From: Nymphalis io
Lineage: Eukaryota > Arthropoda > Insecta > Lepidoptera > Nymphalidae
Length of the DNA: 64,000 nucleotides
Direction: 5' to 3'
NCBI RefSeq assembly: GCF_905147045.1
Contig: NC_065910.1
Coordinates: 2,480,001-2,544,000, forward strand
Within the stretch, counting starts at the first letter, position 1, and each line of letters opens with the position of its first letter. Shown piece after piece: positions 9,259 to 21,829 of this stretch. A program made the position numbers and the translations under genes. A model generated the notes under the pieces. That model was not told the DNA's origin. It did no database searches and worked only from the letters and a program-made list of their open reading frames with translations.

Positions 9259-11230
9259 AAGTAGCCTTATATAATAAGTAGTAATATTCTTCCTTGGGTT
9301 TCAATCAACTCTACATATTAGTAAAGATAATTAAATGCTAACGATAACTTGTTGTTTAAAAAATAATTAAATACATTCATTGCATTCATTACAAAGCAGA
9401 AAAATAAGTCTCATAATTCCAGCTAAGAACCAGACTAAAATTCAAATGAAACGTGTAAAAGTTGAAATCAAATTAATAGCTTTTTCATTATGATATTATT
9501 AATAACGTTAGACAATATTCCTCAGTCGACTAATAATTAAAATTGATATTACTTGGCTTTATGTTATATTAAATCTGTACAAAATCGTTTACAGACCTTT
9601 GCCAACCGGACTGCTTTTAGTGCTTTGCTTATTAATTACAAAGATACTTGAGAGCGAAGACTATTAGGCTTACAATCCACTTAAAATATAGCGCAAAATG
9701 GAGCTATCTCGTGCGATAAGTTTTGTGCTCTAGTAATAACCATAATCATTCAATCATTTAGTAAATTGTATGACATAAACTAGATATTTTTTATAATATA
9801 ATATATTAAAAAAAATAGACCGTCTGTTTAAATCATGTCCGCGTTTGGTGGCGAGAATGTTAACAGCTTTTCTCTGTTGAATCGCTATTCTGATTATGAG
9901 TGTAAAAAATTAACTAGCCTTCCAAGGTTCTTTTGTTTTTTTTTTATATTGTACTTTTACTTAGAACCTTATAGGTCCAAATCAAGTACTTTGTGGGTCA
10001 AATGTTATAATTTGGAATTAAAGACAAATATTTATGGTATTTCTTCGCTTCAGCAATTTTTGCTAAGACTTTCATGAACATGAATGACTCATGACTGAAG
10101 AAACTAAATTGGTTTGGGACAAAAGTATTTTAGGCTGTACAGGATGACATAGTTTAATGCGGTCCCTATGACCGCAAAACAGAATAAATATTTATACTGC
10201 TGTGTTACGATTTGACGAATGTATATAGTATTTCTATAAAAGCTTCAATTTGATATTTATAGTATTCGAAAGGCTAATACTTTTTTATTTCAATGCAGAT
10301 TTACAATAATTAATTTGGAAAAAACATAACTTATGTATGTAGAGAAAGAATGTAATTGTTTTTTATTACTTAAATTTTAAGCAACATATAATTAATATTA
10401 ATTATGCTATATTTTGGCTGTGAAGCACCAGTCAAGGCTTTACAGTCGAACTCAAAGCATATCTCCATTTTAATTAAGAAGCTAATACTTTACAAGTAAA
10501 ACTTTTAGTTTCAGCATGTTTTTCAGTTGAGTTTCTCAAAAGCTTCTGCTAATTAAATTGTGGAATTTTATTTGTAAGAAACTTATTAATTATTTAACAT
10601 TTTAAGCATCTTTTTCGAAATAACAAATCATTTATTAATATATTCCGATAGCAGGAGAAGTAAAGCTAAGTAAAAGTAAGCAAACCTTAGATTAACATAT
10701 TTTATGCGATTTGCTAAAAGCTCTATCTAATATATTGCGCACTACAAACAGTTCTTGATTAATATATGTTTATTTGTAATACATCATAATTTAATCTACT
10801 TGTATGCTTTTTATATTTGCTTCCTAAGTTCAGATAACAAGTTCGCTGAAAGCTAAAACGCAATTTTTTCATAAATCCATAATTATTTATTTAATTTATT
10901 TAACAATATAAACAACCAAATAACAATTAAATGATGTCACTACAAAAACCACGAAAGTTTGTCTTGAGTGCCTTTCCGTCTATGGATTTACATACAATAT
11001 AAGCTATAATTTTTTTAAATAATACATCTTCAACTTATGTTTAATAGCTATTTATTAAGCGATAATAAATTAATAGGTACCGTAGATTAATTATTTTGAA
11101 ACTCGACCAATGATATTTTGTCAATTTAATTTGTCATTGGCAATACGTTTATGTGTTTATTGAATAATTCAAAATACTTTATAGGAAAATGATTACATCT
11201 GCTGAAGCTTCTTATTTCTACGTGATTTTA
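9259..11230. other. Long AT-rich stretch without recognised features
   Basis: No repeat family copy and no convincing exon. The open frame at 9835-10077 has low-complexity composition and no homologue that I recognise. Confidence 0.4.
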
Positions 11231-11232
11231 TT

Positions 11233-11375
11233 ATCCTAACTAATATTATAAATGCGAATGTCAGTTTGTTTGTGAAAATTCCTTCACATTATTAGCGAGT
11301 AGCATAGGCTATATTCTTCCCCGTATTCCTACGGGAACGGGGACTACGCGAGTGAAACCCCGAAGAAAAGCAAGT
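11233..11375 (+). repeat. Helitron-like (Lep1-type) fragment
   Basis: Opens with TCCTAACTAATATTATAAAT followed by GCGAATGTCAGTTTGTTTG, the usual 5' phrase of lepidopteran non-autonomous Helitrons. It later carries TATTCTTCCCCGTATTCC and CGCGAGTGAAACC. Confidence 0.55.
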
Positions 11376-12184
11376 CGTTTGTAAATGTGGTTTTAACTTA
11401 AAATACGGCAAGATTCTTTGTGCATATCTATACGATATTTTTTTACCACCTCCCATGGAAGACTCATAGAGAACATGGCTTACACTGCTACGGCTGTAAT
11501 TCCTTATATTTGTCAAAGCAATTTTTGTACCATAAGATTTTCAAGATATTTTCGAAAGATCTTGTACGATATTGCCTGGATTGATAATAATTTTTGATGA
11601 TTCTTTGAATCTTTAAACTACGCATTGACGATATGTCGAGTTCAATTTACAATCCAGTGATTTCGGCGTACGTGTACAGACAGCCTTCTATTATTAGCGT
11701 CTGTATCGAAAAAACGTATTCAGTTAATTATTTAGTAGTTTTGCCTTCAGTTATTTTTAATCTGTGAAAGCTTATTTAGGGTTGATTTACTGTATATAGT
11801 ATAAAGTTAAAAAATAAGGTTAGGTTAATTAAAGCTAATTGAAGCGATTTTTTTTTCTGGCAACATTAAAGCATTGCCAAGCTGTTTCGAAGTATGCAAA
11901 AAATATATAATTGTTTATTATCTATACTATTTTGTTACTAGTATTTCAACATGTAATTAAACAAACAATTTATCTTATTAATTGAGTTAACATAGAAATA
12001 AGGAAATACAATTCGTAGATGCATTAATAAAATTACATCACTGGGTTTCTTTTCTGCGGTTAATTTGGTGATATATAGCCGCTTTGCTGTTCGAGGATAA
12101 ATAATTCAGAAACACAGTCTAAACTAATCAGCCAGATGTTTCGTCGTGAAAGTGATAATTACGTACATCTTTCTTCATCTTTCT
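11376..12184. other. Non-coding AT-rich stretch
   Basis: Nothing recognised. Confidence 0.4.
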
Positions 12185-12415
12185 CTAAATGAATAACTGA
12201 ATAACTGACCGACATATTAATACACAGCCTACTACATGAAAATTTGCATACGAGTTATTTTTACAGTAGGTAACACTTACAATTTTCAAAAATTAGTCAT
12301 CTAAGGTACTGATAAAGTTGGTGAAAGTTTGTATGAAAATAATTCATTAAAAAAAACTTGTATTCAGCAATTCTGAATTCTGACGCGAGCGAAACCGTGT
12401 GTAAATCGCTAGTAA
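12185..12415 (+). repeat. Helitron-like fragment
   Basis: AATGAATAACTGAATAACTGACC at the left and GACGCGAGCGAAACCGTGTG then AATCGCTAGTAAT at the right are typical start and end phrases of this repeat class. The middle is diverged. Confidence 0.5.
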
Positions 12416-12864
12416 TACCTAATTTACGCGACTTTTGATAAGTTATAATGTGACAAATGAAAATAAGAAAATAGAAAATATTACCAACAATTAAGATATA
12501 GCACACTTGTATTCAGTAAATGAAACATTTAAATGTTCATTTAATTTGATAGGATAATAACTTTATTGTTCTAAATACTGTGGGCGAGTTGAATGTAGTA
12601 TTCAGGTTCATTTAGTCATTGTTTAAGAAATATTAAATTATATAAAATTTCGCTTCGTAATACTTTTAAAATACACGAAGAATTATTGAATAAAAAGGTC
12701 GATTAACTTTTTGCTTCACATGTATTTTATAGAAAACCTTTATTTTAAAAACATATAACTTAAACTAACTCTGTTGTTAAAAAAACATATTTAGTTGTTT
12801 GATTGTTAATAAATAATTTTATTGGTGCATTAAATTTAGTTGTGTAGTTTAAAATATGATGAGA

Positions 12865-13041
12865 CCAGCTAACTGCGCAGGTCATATACATAATTATATT
12901 TCATAAGTGCGTGCACATACAGATGCATTTATATTCTTTCACTCTCATAATTTGAGGGGACGTGACTGCTAATTCGACAACACAGGAAATAACAGGACCT
13001 CGGGATCGGTGGCCTTATATTTAGCCACTAGACCAACGAGG
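12865..13041 (-). repeat. SINE family C, diverged copy
   Basis: Retains CCAGCTAACTGCGCAGG, CTCTCATAATTTGAGGGGAC and the head GCCACTAGACCAACGAGGCA. The central half has been lost. Confidence 0.65.
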
Positions 13042-13153
13042 CAATTAAGTTTTAAATGATGATGATTTAATATAATTATTTATCTATAAGTATTACAAAA
13101 CGATGGCTTTCCGATCTGATAGACGTTCCTAATTATCATATACAGTACAGTAA

Positions 13154-13443
13154 CAACCTGTTAATGTCCCACTGCTGGGCTAAGGCCTTCTCTCCCTTTT
13201 GAGGAGAAAGTTTAGAGCTTATTCCACCACGTTGCTCCAATGGGGGTTGGTAGAATACACATGTGACAGAATTTCAATGAAATTAGACACATGCAGGTTT
13301 CCTCACGATGTTTTCCTTCGCCGTCAAGCACGAGATGAATTATAAACACAAATTAAGCAGATGGTGAAATACAGTGGTGCTTGCACGGGTTTGAACCCAC
13401 GATCATCGGTTAAGATGCACGCTTACCACTAGGCCAAGTCGGC
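13154..13443 (-). repeat. SINE family B, near full length
   Basis: The 3' body starts at about 13154 and is preceded by the TACAGTACAGTAA tail. The B box is present as GGTTTGAACCC; the A-box end is GCTTACCACTAGGCCAAGTCGGC. Confidence 0.8.
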
Positions 13444-13534
13444 TTATTATCATATATTCGAGCCAAAAGCAAATGACCTCCAATTATGTGTATCTGTTAA
13501 TGCAGTTGATTTAATTCGAGTTTTTTTAAAGTAT

Positions 13535-13785
13535 AGATACCTGATGGTAAGTGGTCACCAACGCCCATAGACATTGGCATTGTAAGAAATGTTAACCATC
13601 GCTTACATCGCCAATACGCCGCCAACCTTGGGAACTAAGATGTTATGTCCCTCGTGCCTGTAATTACACTGGCTCATTCACCCTTCAAACCGGAACACAA
13701 CAATAACAAGTACTGCTGTTTTGCGGTTGAGTGTCTGATGACTGGGTGTACGTGGGCTTAGTGCAAGCCCGTCTGGGTAGTACAG
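13535..13785 (-). repeat. SINE-like family A, partial
   Basis: Runs from ACCTGATGGTAAGTGGTCACC to GCAAGCCCGTCTGGGTAG. The A tail and the first about 35 bp of the sense strand are missing. Confidence 0.75.
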
Positions 13786-14985
13786 TACAGTATAGTAAAC
13801 TGCTAGCTTATAAGCCTTAAACAAGTAAAAAAAATATTCAAAGTAATATTGAAAAAATTCATCAATGAACGTCATTTTATGCATTTAGCACCGCTTTATT
13901 TCTATTGTGAATAATAATTTTACGTTTAAAAGAAGAACACTTATATTGTTTGTTTTTTTATGTTGTATATGCTCCACTCAGACGTAGCCTTTTGGCGTTC
14001 TGTCAATAATGTCTTATCAAATATGGTAAGATGAAACCATAGACAAATTCGTAATTTTTAATGATTTCACATATTCTTAACAACGCCCTTTAGGTTGTTT
14101 AAAAAGATTATTAATTTCACTTTATTTCAAAAAAAGGTTTTATATCTATACCGTGTGAAGTAGAGGTCAGTATTTCGCATTGTATAAGTGTATATGTATG
14201 TATATCTCTGATTGAACGATAATAAACACTTTAGCTTTAAGTCGTGAATATAGTCTGTGCTGATTAACGGGTACAAATGAGCGGGTTTCTCTTTGAAGTA
14301 GGTTCTCACGTCAAACGGAGCGGAACATGAAGCCGTGAACAAACAAAGATAATATAACAACTTATAAATCTATCGCCGGTTCTACAAACACTGACAACTG
14401 GGCAACTTAGTAGATTTATGCATATTTATTCTGTAGCTTGTATTAACTATATTAAACTTTGTTAGATTTCTAGAACTGTTCTATTATTATTTGCGAATTT
14501 GTTTAGAGTGGTTTTGGAGCTTTACCTAGACTAATCTGGGTGAGTTACTGCGTGGTTACTGCTCAGTCATCATTTGCACACTGCGAAGCGAAGCGGCGTG
14601 GTTGTTCTCTGTTTTATTTCTTTTCATAATAATAAATAACTATAATAAATATGAAGTGAAGTTAAATCGTTTAGTGGTTAGTTTTAGCTCTTTATGTCCG
14701 CTACTTAAAATTAAATAAACATACATTCGGAAATAAATTCCACTGACAGACGCAATACTTTGTATTGATGTTTTCTGGTTTTAATACTTTTTGGTGACAG
14801 TGGTTTATATTTTCCATATGAAATTGTCTATTAGCTTGATTACCACATATATAGGAGATATTCCCCAATGTCACTAAACAATATGGCGGAATTAATATGC
14901 GGAAGCATCGTATTTTATTTAATGAAGGGAAATTGTTTTAAAAGAGTGAAGGATTTTATTATTAATTAATTAATTAATTATTACA
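13786..14985. other. Non-coding AT-rich stretch
   Basis: No recognised repeat and no convincing exon. Confidence 0.4.
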
Positions 14986-14987
14986 TA

Positions 14988-15062
14988 AGCAAGAATGCAT
15001 GCACACGTAACGTCATCTACGTTCCGTGTACACATGCATTCCTAAAATGTAATCTTGCTTAA
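14988..15062. repeat. Imperfect inverted repeat (hairpin-forming)
   Basis: GAATGCATG-CACACG-TAACG on the left pairs with CGTT-CCGTGT-ACACATGCATTC on the right around a 7-nt loop. Outer AAGCAAG/CTTGCTT also pair, with one bulge. It could be a miniature inverted-repeat element or a hairpin RNA precursor; sequence alone does not decide. Confidence 0.4.
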
Positions 15063-15198
15063 AATTGTATGAATTAATAACTTTAATGTTTGTCCTGATT
15101 ATATTCTATTTATGTACTGAAATAAATAAAAAATATTAATTTTTTAATTTTATTACTTTATCATTTAGTTAGCATAGTCATTATCATCATCATCTATA

Positions 15199-15505
15199 TA
15201 TATATATTTTTTTTTTTTTATAGAATAGGAAGGTGGACGAGCATATGGGCCACCTGATGGTAAGTGGTCACCAAACGCCCTTAGACATTGGCATTGTAAG
15301 AAATGTCAACCATCGCTTATAGCCAATGCGCCACCAACCTTGGAAACTAAGATTTTATGTCCCTTGTGCCTGTAATTACACTAGCTCACTCACCCTTCAA
15401 ACCGGAACACAACAATATCAAGTATTGCTGTTTTGCGGTAGAATATCTGATAAGTGGGTGGTACCTACCCAGACGAGCTTGCACAAAGCCCTACCACCAG
15501 TAAAC
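15199..15505 (-). repeat. SINE-like family A, full length, young subfamily
   Basis: T run then TATAGAATAGGAAGGTGGAC through to CCCTACCACCAGTAA. Very close to the copies at 20.0 and 25.4 kb, including the diagnostic CGCTTATAGCCAATGCGCC. Confidence 0.85.
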
Positions 15506-15861
15506 ATATACCACAGTAACATTAATTAATAAAAAGTGGCACATCTTTTATATTTTATATATTAACATAAAGATACATTGTACATAATATTTTAGTTAGT
15601 TTCGGAATAAATTTTAAAAATATCTTATAACATTTATTTTCTGAAAAATCTTTTGAAAATAAATTAAATAAAACTCTTACACTAGTACAATTTCTGTTTC
15701 AAATAAACTTTTTCTTCACACGTTGTCTTTAGTTTCTACCTCAGAACTCGCAAGTGATTCTACGTTATACATTTCATGTGATTCTTTATATTGATATAAA
15801 ATTTTGATTTATTTATTTTTAATTTCAGAGAGGTCTAATATAAATTTCAAACTAAATTGTA

Positions 15862-15873
<12 letters not shown>

Positions 15874-15919
<46 letters not shown>
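15874..15919. repeat. (TA)n microsatellite
   Basis: Uninterrupted TA dinucleotides, followed by TGTGTGTTTG. Confidence 0.95.
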
Positions 15920-15925
<6 letters not shown>

Positions 15926-16097
15926 TTGTTAAAAAAACACTTTTCACAATTTCACTTTTCACATTTTAAATTATTAAGGCTATTGTATTTTAACTATTTA
16001 ACTATATATAATAATAAAAAAGAAATGCCTACTTTTAAGTAGATAAAATTTAAAAGAATGCATCGTTGGTATTAATACCGACGTATGACCTTATAGT

Positions 16098-16410
16098 CGT
16101 TTTAATAAACAGTACAGTATAGTACAGTAACAGCCTGTTCATGTCCCACTGCTGGGCTAAGACCTCCTCTCCCTTTTGAGGAGAAGGTTTGGGGCTTATT
16201 CCACCATGCTGCTCCAATGCGGGTTGGTAGAATACATATGTGGCAGAATTTCAATAAAATTAGACACATGCAGGTTTCCTCACGATATTTTTCTTCACCG
16301 TCAAGTACGAGATGAATTATAAACACAAATTAAGCACATGAAAATTCAGTGGTGCTTGCCCGGGTTTGAACCCACGATCATCGGTTAAGATTCACGCGTT
16401 TTAATAAACA
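16098..16410 (-). repeat. SINE family B lacking its A box, with 14-bp target duplication
   Basis: CGTTTTAATAAACA occurs at 16098-16111 and 16397-16410. Between them lie the TACAG-rich tail and a SINE B body from 16131. The tRNA-like head stops at CACGCGTT, so the A box and first about 25 nt of the element are missing, although the target duplication is intact. Confidence 0.75.
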
Positions 16411-18645
16411 TCTAAAATTAATACAATTTTTGAATGTTTTTAGATGTAATAAATACACCAGTAATAATAAGTTTATTATTTGTTTATTTTTAATATCCAT
16501 TACATTCTGAGATCTTTACAAAACCAATTAAATAAAATATCAAATTTACATTAATTTGGTAAAGTATTTATCTTTTTATTATTTTTATAAAAAAAGATCT
16601 TCAGTAATGTCCAATTTAAATGTGAAAACTGAAGTCGTTGTTAGTCCCATGATACTTTTTATATTTTGATTAGTTCCCACTTCCTGCAAAGTATACTTGA
16701 ACTTGCACGCTTGCGTTATAGATGCTCGGAACATTCGAGACCTCAGCTCTTGTGGAGTCAGCCAACAAATTGCACTGATATTTTACTATTCAAAGCGTAA
16801 TAAGACGTTTATTGTCTGGGTTGCCATTAGTATTCCGGTTCATTTCTTTGTTGAGAAGTATATTTATGGAGCGGGCGTTGTCTAGTTTTAAAGTCTATTG
16901 AAGTTTTTAAATATAATCTTAAAATGACATTGCATAAATCTGCATTGATTGTAAAAATATATTTTTGATATAATGTATTATACAACAAGGCAGTCGTTGC
17001 CTGTTGTAGTAAATTTCAGTCTTTTTTTTTAATAATTTTAGAAAAGCTCTGTACTGTCAATTTACCGTAAATCCTGAATTAAAGGTTCAAGCAGCACTAG
17101 ATTTTTATGTGCTTAATTTGTGTAAAAAATAATCTTGTGCTTGGTAAACGAAACCATCACGAGGAAATCTGAGTATTATGTGCAACGAAAATCTCCCACT
17201 CTCATATATAACAACGTGCATTGTGAAAATAGCTTCAAGCCTTCTCTTCTCTAGCTTCAAGTTGAACTGGTAAGTGTCTTAGCCCAGAATTGGGATATAT
17301 ACCGATTGTTACATAACTAGCATCTTAGGACACGTAATAATACATTTTTAATATACCGCACCTACAATAATTTGCCAAAGGATATCAAATATATAAAATC
17401 GCTTCATAATTTTAAAAAATGTCTTAAAAGCCTCATTTTAAAATTGAAAAGGATTCTTCTTAAAATTAAATTTAATGTTATATAAAATTAATCTAAATAA
17501 ATAAAGTTGTAACTTATATAATATAATACCTAATAACACTACACTACTCCTAACTTAAAATGACATTACTTATGGATATATCTTATGTAAAATAACTACT
17601 AAAACTCAACAATGTATGTATACTAAGATAATAATAATGTACCAGAGAATACTGTTAATGTACACTTATTGTAATCAATTATACATTTTACATATTACAA
17701 TAATCATGTAATATTAAATTAGTTAATTTATATATGTATATTTATAAGCATTATCGTAAATACACACATTATATATTGTGCATTGCCTGTCATATAATAT
17801 TTAAAAACATCAGATGAATCTAATGTGTCACCTTACTTGTCATTGCTTTGTATACGCACTATATTTATCCATTTTTTATGTTTTATTTTACTGGACTACC
17901 CTACTTCACGTCACAAACTACTCATACTTGCTTGCACTGTGCCGATATTATTATGATTATATTAGGTTATTGTAACATTCATTGTTTTGCTGTGTACGCC
18001 TATTCGATTTATTTTTTTTATTCTTATTATTCTGTAATTTTCTCTGTAAGTGATTTAAATGTAAATCTTTTGAGAAAATAAATGTCTTTAACCGTAATAT
18101 ATACTTAAAATAATACTCAAAAGAAAAATGACGTCATACTTTTACGTCTAAACTATTAAGAACTTTAAAATTTAAAACCAGTTTACTTAGATTTCCAACG
18201 TTCGCTTTAAATTCTTTGAAATCTCAAGAAAGCTAGAAGCGTCTTTGTAAGCTATACTATTTTTTATATTATGTACATAATTGGCATCGTATCGTCAAAA
18301 AGGGAAATGCTAACAATATTGGCCAATTATAAAATTCAAAGCTTATTAAAAAAAATAATACATAAGGAATGTTCAACATAATAATGATATATGGAAATTC
18401 ATTGGATCTTTTAACGACTTCGGCAGTAATTTTCGTCTTTCCCAAATGATAAAAAAATGTTAATAAATATATATTCAGTCCATATACTCAATATATATAA
18501 TTTGTCAATGATAAAAAAGTGTGAAGTTAATATTTTTTGATTTCCATGTTGTTTTTTACATAGATTGTTTTAATAAAAATGATTATATTATTTGATCTTT
18601 CCGGTTTAATCTACATACATTGATGACAGTCTGGAATAAAAATCA
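16411..18645. other. Long non-coding stretch
   Basis: AT-rich. A decayed family B piece can be traced near 17090-17300 (GTGCTTAATTTGTG, ATCACGAGGAAA). The open frames at 16697 and 17848 look like chance frames with no recognisable domain. Confidence 0.35.
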
Positions 18646-18649
18646 TCGC

Positions 18650-18775
18650 TATGTAGTATCGCTATGCAGCGATAAGGTCGCCATAATTGTACATTTATTT
18701 AGGCAGTATACATGTTTTGCGTTTTTCTCTTTGTGGTGTGGTGTACAATAAAGTATAAAGTAAAGTAAAGTAAAT
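18650..18775 (+). repeat. Solo 3' end of a CR1/Jockey-like LINE
   Basis: Contains GCAGCGATAAGGTCGCCATA, ATTGTACATTTATTTAGGCA and TGGTGTACAATAAAG, ending in AAAGT/AAGTA units. It is the sense equivalent of the 3' UTR at 47.34-47.46 kb. An ATCGCT/AGCGAT stem is retained. No coding part is present. Confidence 0.65.
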
Positions 18776-19416
18776 CATTATGATTTCATTGAAAACTGAT
18801 TTAGATGTAAGGGAAACGTGTTAATTAAAACTCCGTATGTTTGTTTTAATGCAGGCTAAATTGAATTGTGCGAAATATGTTATTTGAATAGTAAATAATG
18901 GCTTGTTCGTGATTTTTCTTCCCAAAATTTTTATTTGAACAAAATCCTTGTGAATAACTTTTGCATATATGTCTAATTATTAATTAATAATGAATCATTG
19001 CTTGCTGTTTGTACCGATCAAAATATTTTATGCCAGTAATCGACTACATTTTTTTAAATATTCATAAAAAATATAAAAAATCAGTAGTTAAATGTATAGT
19101 TTTGTTATTATTTCGCAAACCTTAAACAAATTCGGGACAATCTCTGACTATATAAAGAGCTATTCATATTAAATTGGTCAGTTAGACCAATAAGATTCGA
19201 TATGTCTTGAGAGCTTTACGAAGCTCTAACAAGACAAGAGCTTTTACGGTCGATCGTATTTCATGACCGTGAAACGATTGCCGTCAATTGAGTGGATTAT
19301 TGACCGACAATGCGATAAATTGTTGGATATACAAATATACATGAATTTTGTTTGACTAAATAAACATATTTAATATGAATTATTTATTATGAAATAGGTA
19401 CTAGCAAATGTGGTTT
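18776..19416. other. Non-coding spacer
   Basis: No repeat family recognised. Small stem GAGCTT-TACG-AAGCTC near 19210-19225. Confidence 0.4.
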
Positions 19417-19713
19417 ACTGGTGGTAGGGCTTTGTGCAAGCTCGTCTGGGTAGGTACCACCCACTCATCAGATATTCTACCGCAAAACAGCAATACTTGA
19501 TATTGTTGTGTTCCGGTTTGAAGGGTGAGTGAGCCAGTGTAATTACAGGCACAAGGGACATAAAATCTTAGTTCCCAAGGTTGGTGGCGCATTGGATATG
19601 TAAGCGATGGTTGACATTTCTTACAATGCCAATGTCTAAGAGCGTTGGTGACCACTTACCATCAGGTGGCCCATATGCTCGTCCGCCTTCCTATTCTATA
19701 AAAAAAAAAAAAA
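19417..19713 (+). repeat. SINE-like family A, full length
   Basis: Starts ACTGGTGGTAGGGC and ends TATTCTATA plus about 14 A. It shares ATTGGATATGTAAGCG and AAGAGCGTTGG with the copies at 23.0 and 45.0 kb, defining a second young subgroup. Confidence 0.88.
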
Positions 19714-19980
19714 TGTGCCACCTGATGGTAAGTTACATTGGCGATGTGAGAAATATTGATCATTCCGTACATCGTGCTCCAAAAACTTATTTAAAAAATC
19801 TTCGTTATATTTCAGCCAATTTACACAAAAAGAATATGAATTATACACTTAAACCTTTCTAACAAATCACTCTGTCCAATGGTGAAAACCGTATGAGAAT
19901 CCGTTCAGTAGTTTATGAGTTTATCGCGGACAAACAGACATATAGAGAAACGCGCCGGGGTACTTTTTTATGAAACGTAC
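19714..19980. repeat. Old family A scrap and Helitron-like fragment
   Basis: 19714-19780 is a decayed antisense family A piece (TGCCACCTGATGGTAAG). 19850-19975 carries GTGAAAACCGTATGAGAATCC and CAGTAGTTTATGAG, phrases of Helitron-like or related short repeats. Confidence 0.4.
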
Positions 19981-20021
19981 AAAACCATCATGAAGAAACT
20001 TGCATGTGCCGGATGATAATC

Positions 20022-20320
20022 TTTTTTTTTTTTTTTATAGAATAGGAAGGTGGACGAGCATATGGGCAACCTGATGGTAAGTGGTCACCAAACGCCCTTA
20101 GACATTGGCATTCTAAGAAATGTCAACCATCGCTTATAGCCAATGCGCCACCAACCTTGGGAACTAAGATTTTATGTCCCTTGTGCCTGTAATTACACTG
20201 GCTCACTCACCCTTCAAACCGGAACACAACAATATCAAGTATTGCTGTTTTGCGGTAGAATATCTGATGAGTGGGTGGTACCTACCCAGACGAGCTTGCA
20301 CAAAGCCCTACCACCAGTAA
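20022..20320 (-). repeat. SINE-like family A, full length, young subfamily
   Basis: About 14 T then TATAGAATAGGAAGGTGG through to CCCTACCACCAGTAA. Nearly identical to the copy at 25.4 kb, including ATTCTAAGAAATG. Confidence 0.88.
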
Positions 20321-20499
20321 GTATCTGTTGTATATTATGATTATTTAGATTTCCTTATCTTCTTACATTATTAGGGATTAATGCAAATATCTTAATTGAA
20401 ATAAGAACGACCTGTGATGCTATTTCCATTAGCCAGTCTAAGCAAAGCTAAGGTTTGAAGATACAAAGCCTTAGCAATTTAAATTCTGAATACAACAGA

Positions 20500-20577
20500 T
20501 TCCATGATTTATGCATGAGATTGTTTACGTAATCAAAATCTCTGGAATGCACCGAGATTATTTGAGTGTTATATAAG
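20500..20577 (+). repeat. Dispersed repeat pair, copy 1
   Basis: ATGATTTATGCATGA, GTAATCAAAATCTCT and GAGATTATTTGAGTG recur at 22166-22243 with a few substitutions. Family unknown. Confidence 0.6.
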
Positions 20578-20684
20578 GTACGTATAGCTATAGTTATAAC
20601 CTACCCGCTTCGCTAGGCGTGAAGTAAATTATACTTAAAATATATATTTTTATTAAAAATAAATATAATTAATATAAATCTAAC

Positions 20685-20765
20685 CCGCATTGGGATAGCA
20701 TGGTGGAAGATGCCTTCTTCTTAATAGACATGCCTTAACACAGCAGTGGGACATTTAAAGACCTT
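20685..20765 (+). repeat. SINE family B fragment
   Basis: AACCCGCATTGGGATAGCATGGTGGA and CAGCAGTGGGACATT remain; strongly decayed. Confidence 0.55.
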
Positions 20766-21022
20766 AATTTGCCTTATTTCTTTTTAAATAATATAATATA
20801 TAAATAAACTATAAGAATGCTTCTTGTCTTTAAACATACAAAAACATTTACATCAATAATATTAGTAAGATAACACTTACCTATACTAATTTCTTAACGG
20901 CTGATTAAAGTCTAATGACTACTCAGATTAAAGCCAAATTAGTTAATTAACTTCAAGTTGCGATTCAAAAGTTACAGGTTAGTATGAAATTAGAATATCA
21001 TAAATGAATTATTTCATATATA

Positions 21023-21226
21023 ACAGCCTATTAATGTCCCACTGCTAGGCTAAGGCCTCCTCTCCCTTTTGATGAGAAGGTTTGAAGCTTATTCCACCAC
21101 GCTGCTCCAATGCGGGTTGGTAGAACACATTTGGCAGAATTTCAATGAAATTAAACACATGCAGGTTTCCTCACGATGTTTTCCTTCACCGTCAAGCACG
21201 AGATGAATTATAAGCACAAATTAAGC
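21023..21226 (-). repeat. SINE family B lacking its tRNA-like head
   Basis: Body from CAGCCTATTAATGTCCCACT to ACAAATTAAGCA. The whole head with both boxes is absent. Confidence 0.75.
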
Positions 21227-21829
21227 AATAGACAGATATATCAGACTATTTTCAAGATATTATAGTGTCATGTAAAATATATTCGATTACATTCATAATT
21301 CGATAACAATACAAGCAAGAAAGGACAAAGTTTAGACGGAAGACCAACGGCTTTAAGTCCTTGCAAGGCAGAGAATTAAAGCACTTACAACTTTGGATTA
21401 AAATAAATCACCACTGACAATTTCATGACAGACAACGCTTATTAAAAATAAATAAATATAGTTTTTTTTATAAATTAATAACAAATAAAACGGCAACAAT
21501 TTGTACTTAATATAACTGTTATTATAATATATTTTGAATTAATTTAAAAAATATTGATAAACTGTAAATAAACATGCCGTTAAATGAATTCCAAATGAAA
21601 ACGGTATAACATAAAACTATTACAACCGTTATAAAATCAGACATATGACAATGATAATACATTTTATATTTTATGCCGGACATAAAATTCACACAATGTC
21701 GGAAAGACCCTCCCATCGTATCACATTTTATTATAGGCACTACGTTTTATTTCGCATTAAAAAAATAGTAGCTTAAAGAGTTTTCTAAAATAATTATTTT
21801 TGTATATTGATGTAGCAATCTAGTGTCTA
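21227..21829. other. AT-rich spacer
   Basis: Possible family C scrap near 21320-21400 (AAGACCAACGGCTTTAAGT). No gene seen. Confidence 0.35.

Noticed and set aside
20143..20340. Recurring 60-70 residue 'protein' beginning MRHQPWELRFYVPCACNY in many places (for example 15.3, 20.1, 25.5, 35.8, 45.0 and 46.5 kb)
   Set aside because: It is the translation of the SINE-like family A body in one frame. Its recurrence follows the repeat, frames are broken in other copies, and each stops in flanking DNA.
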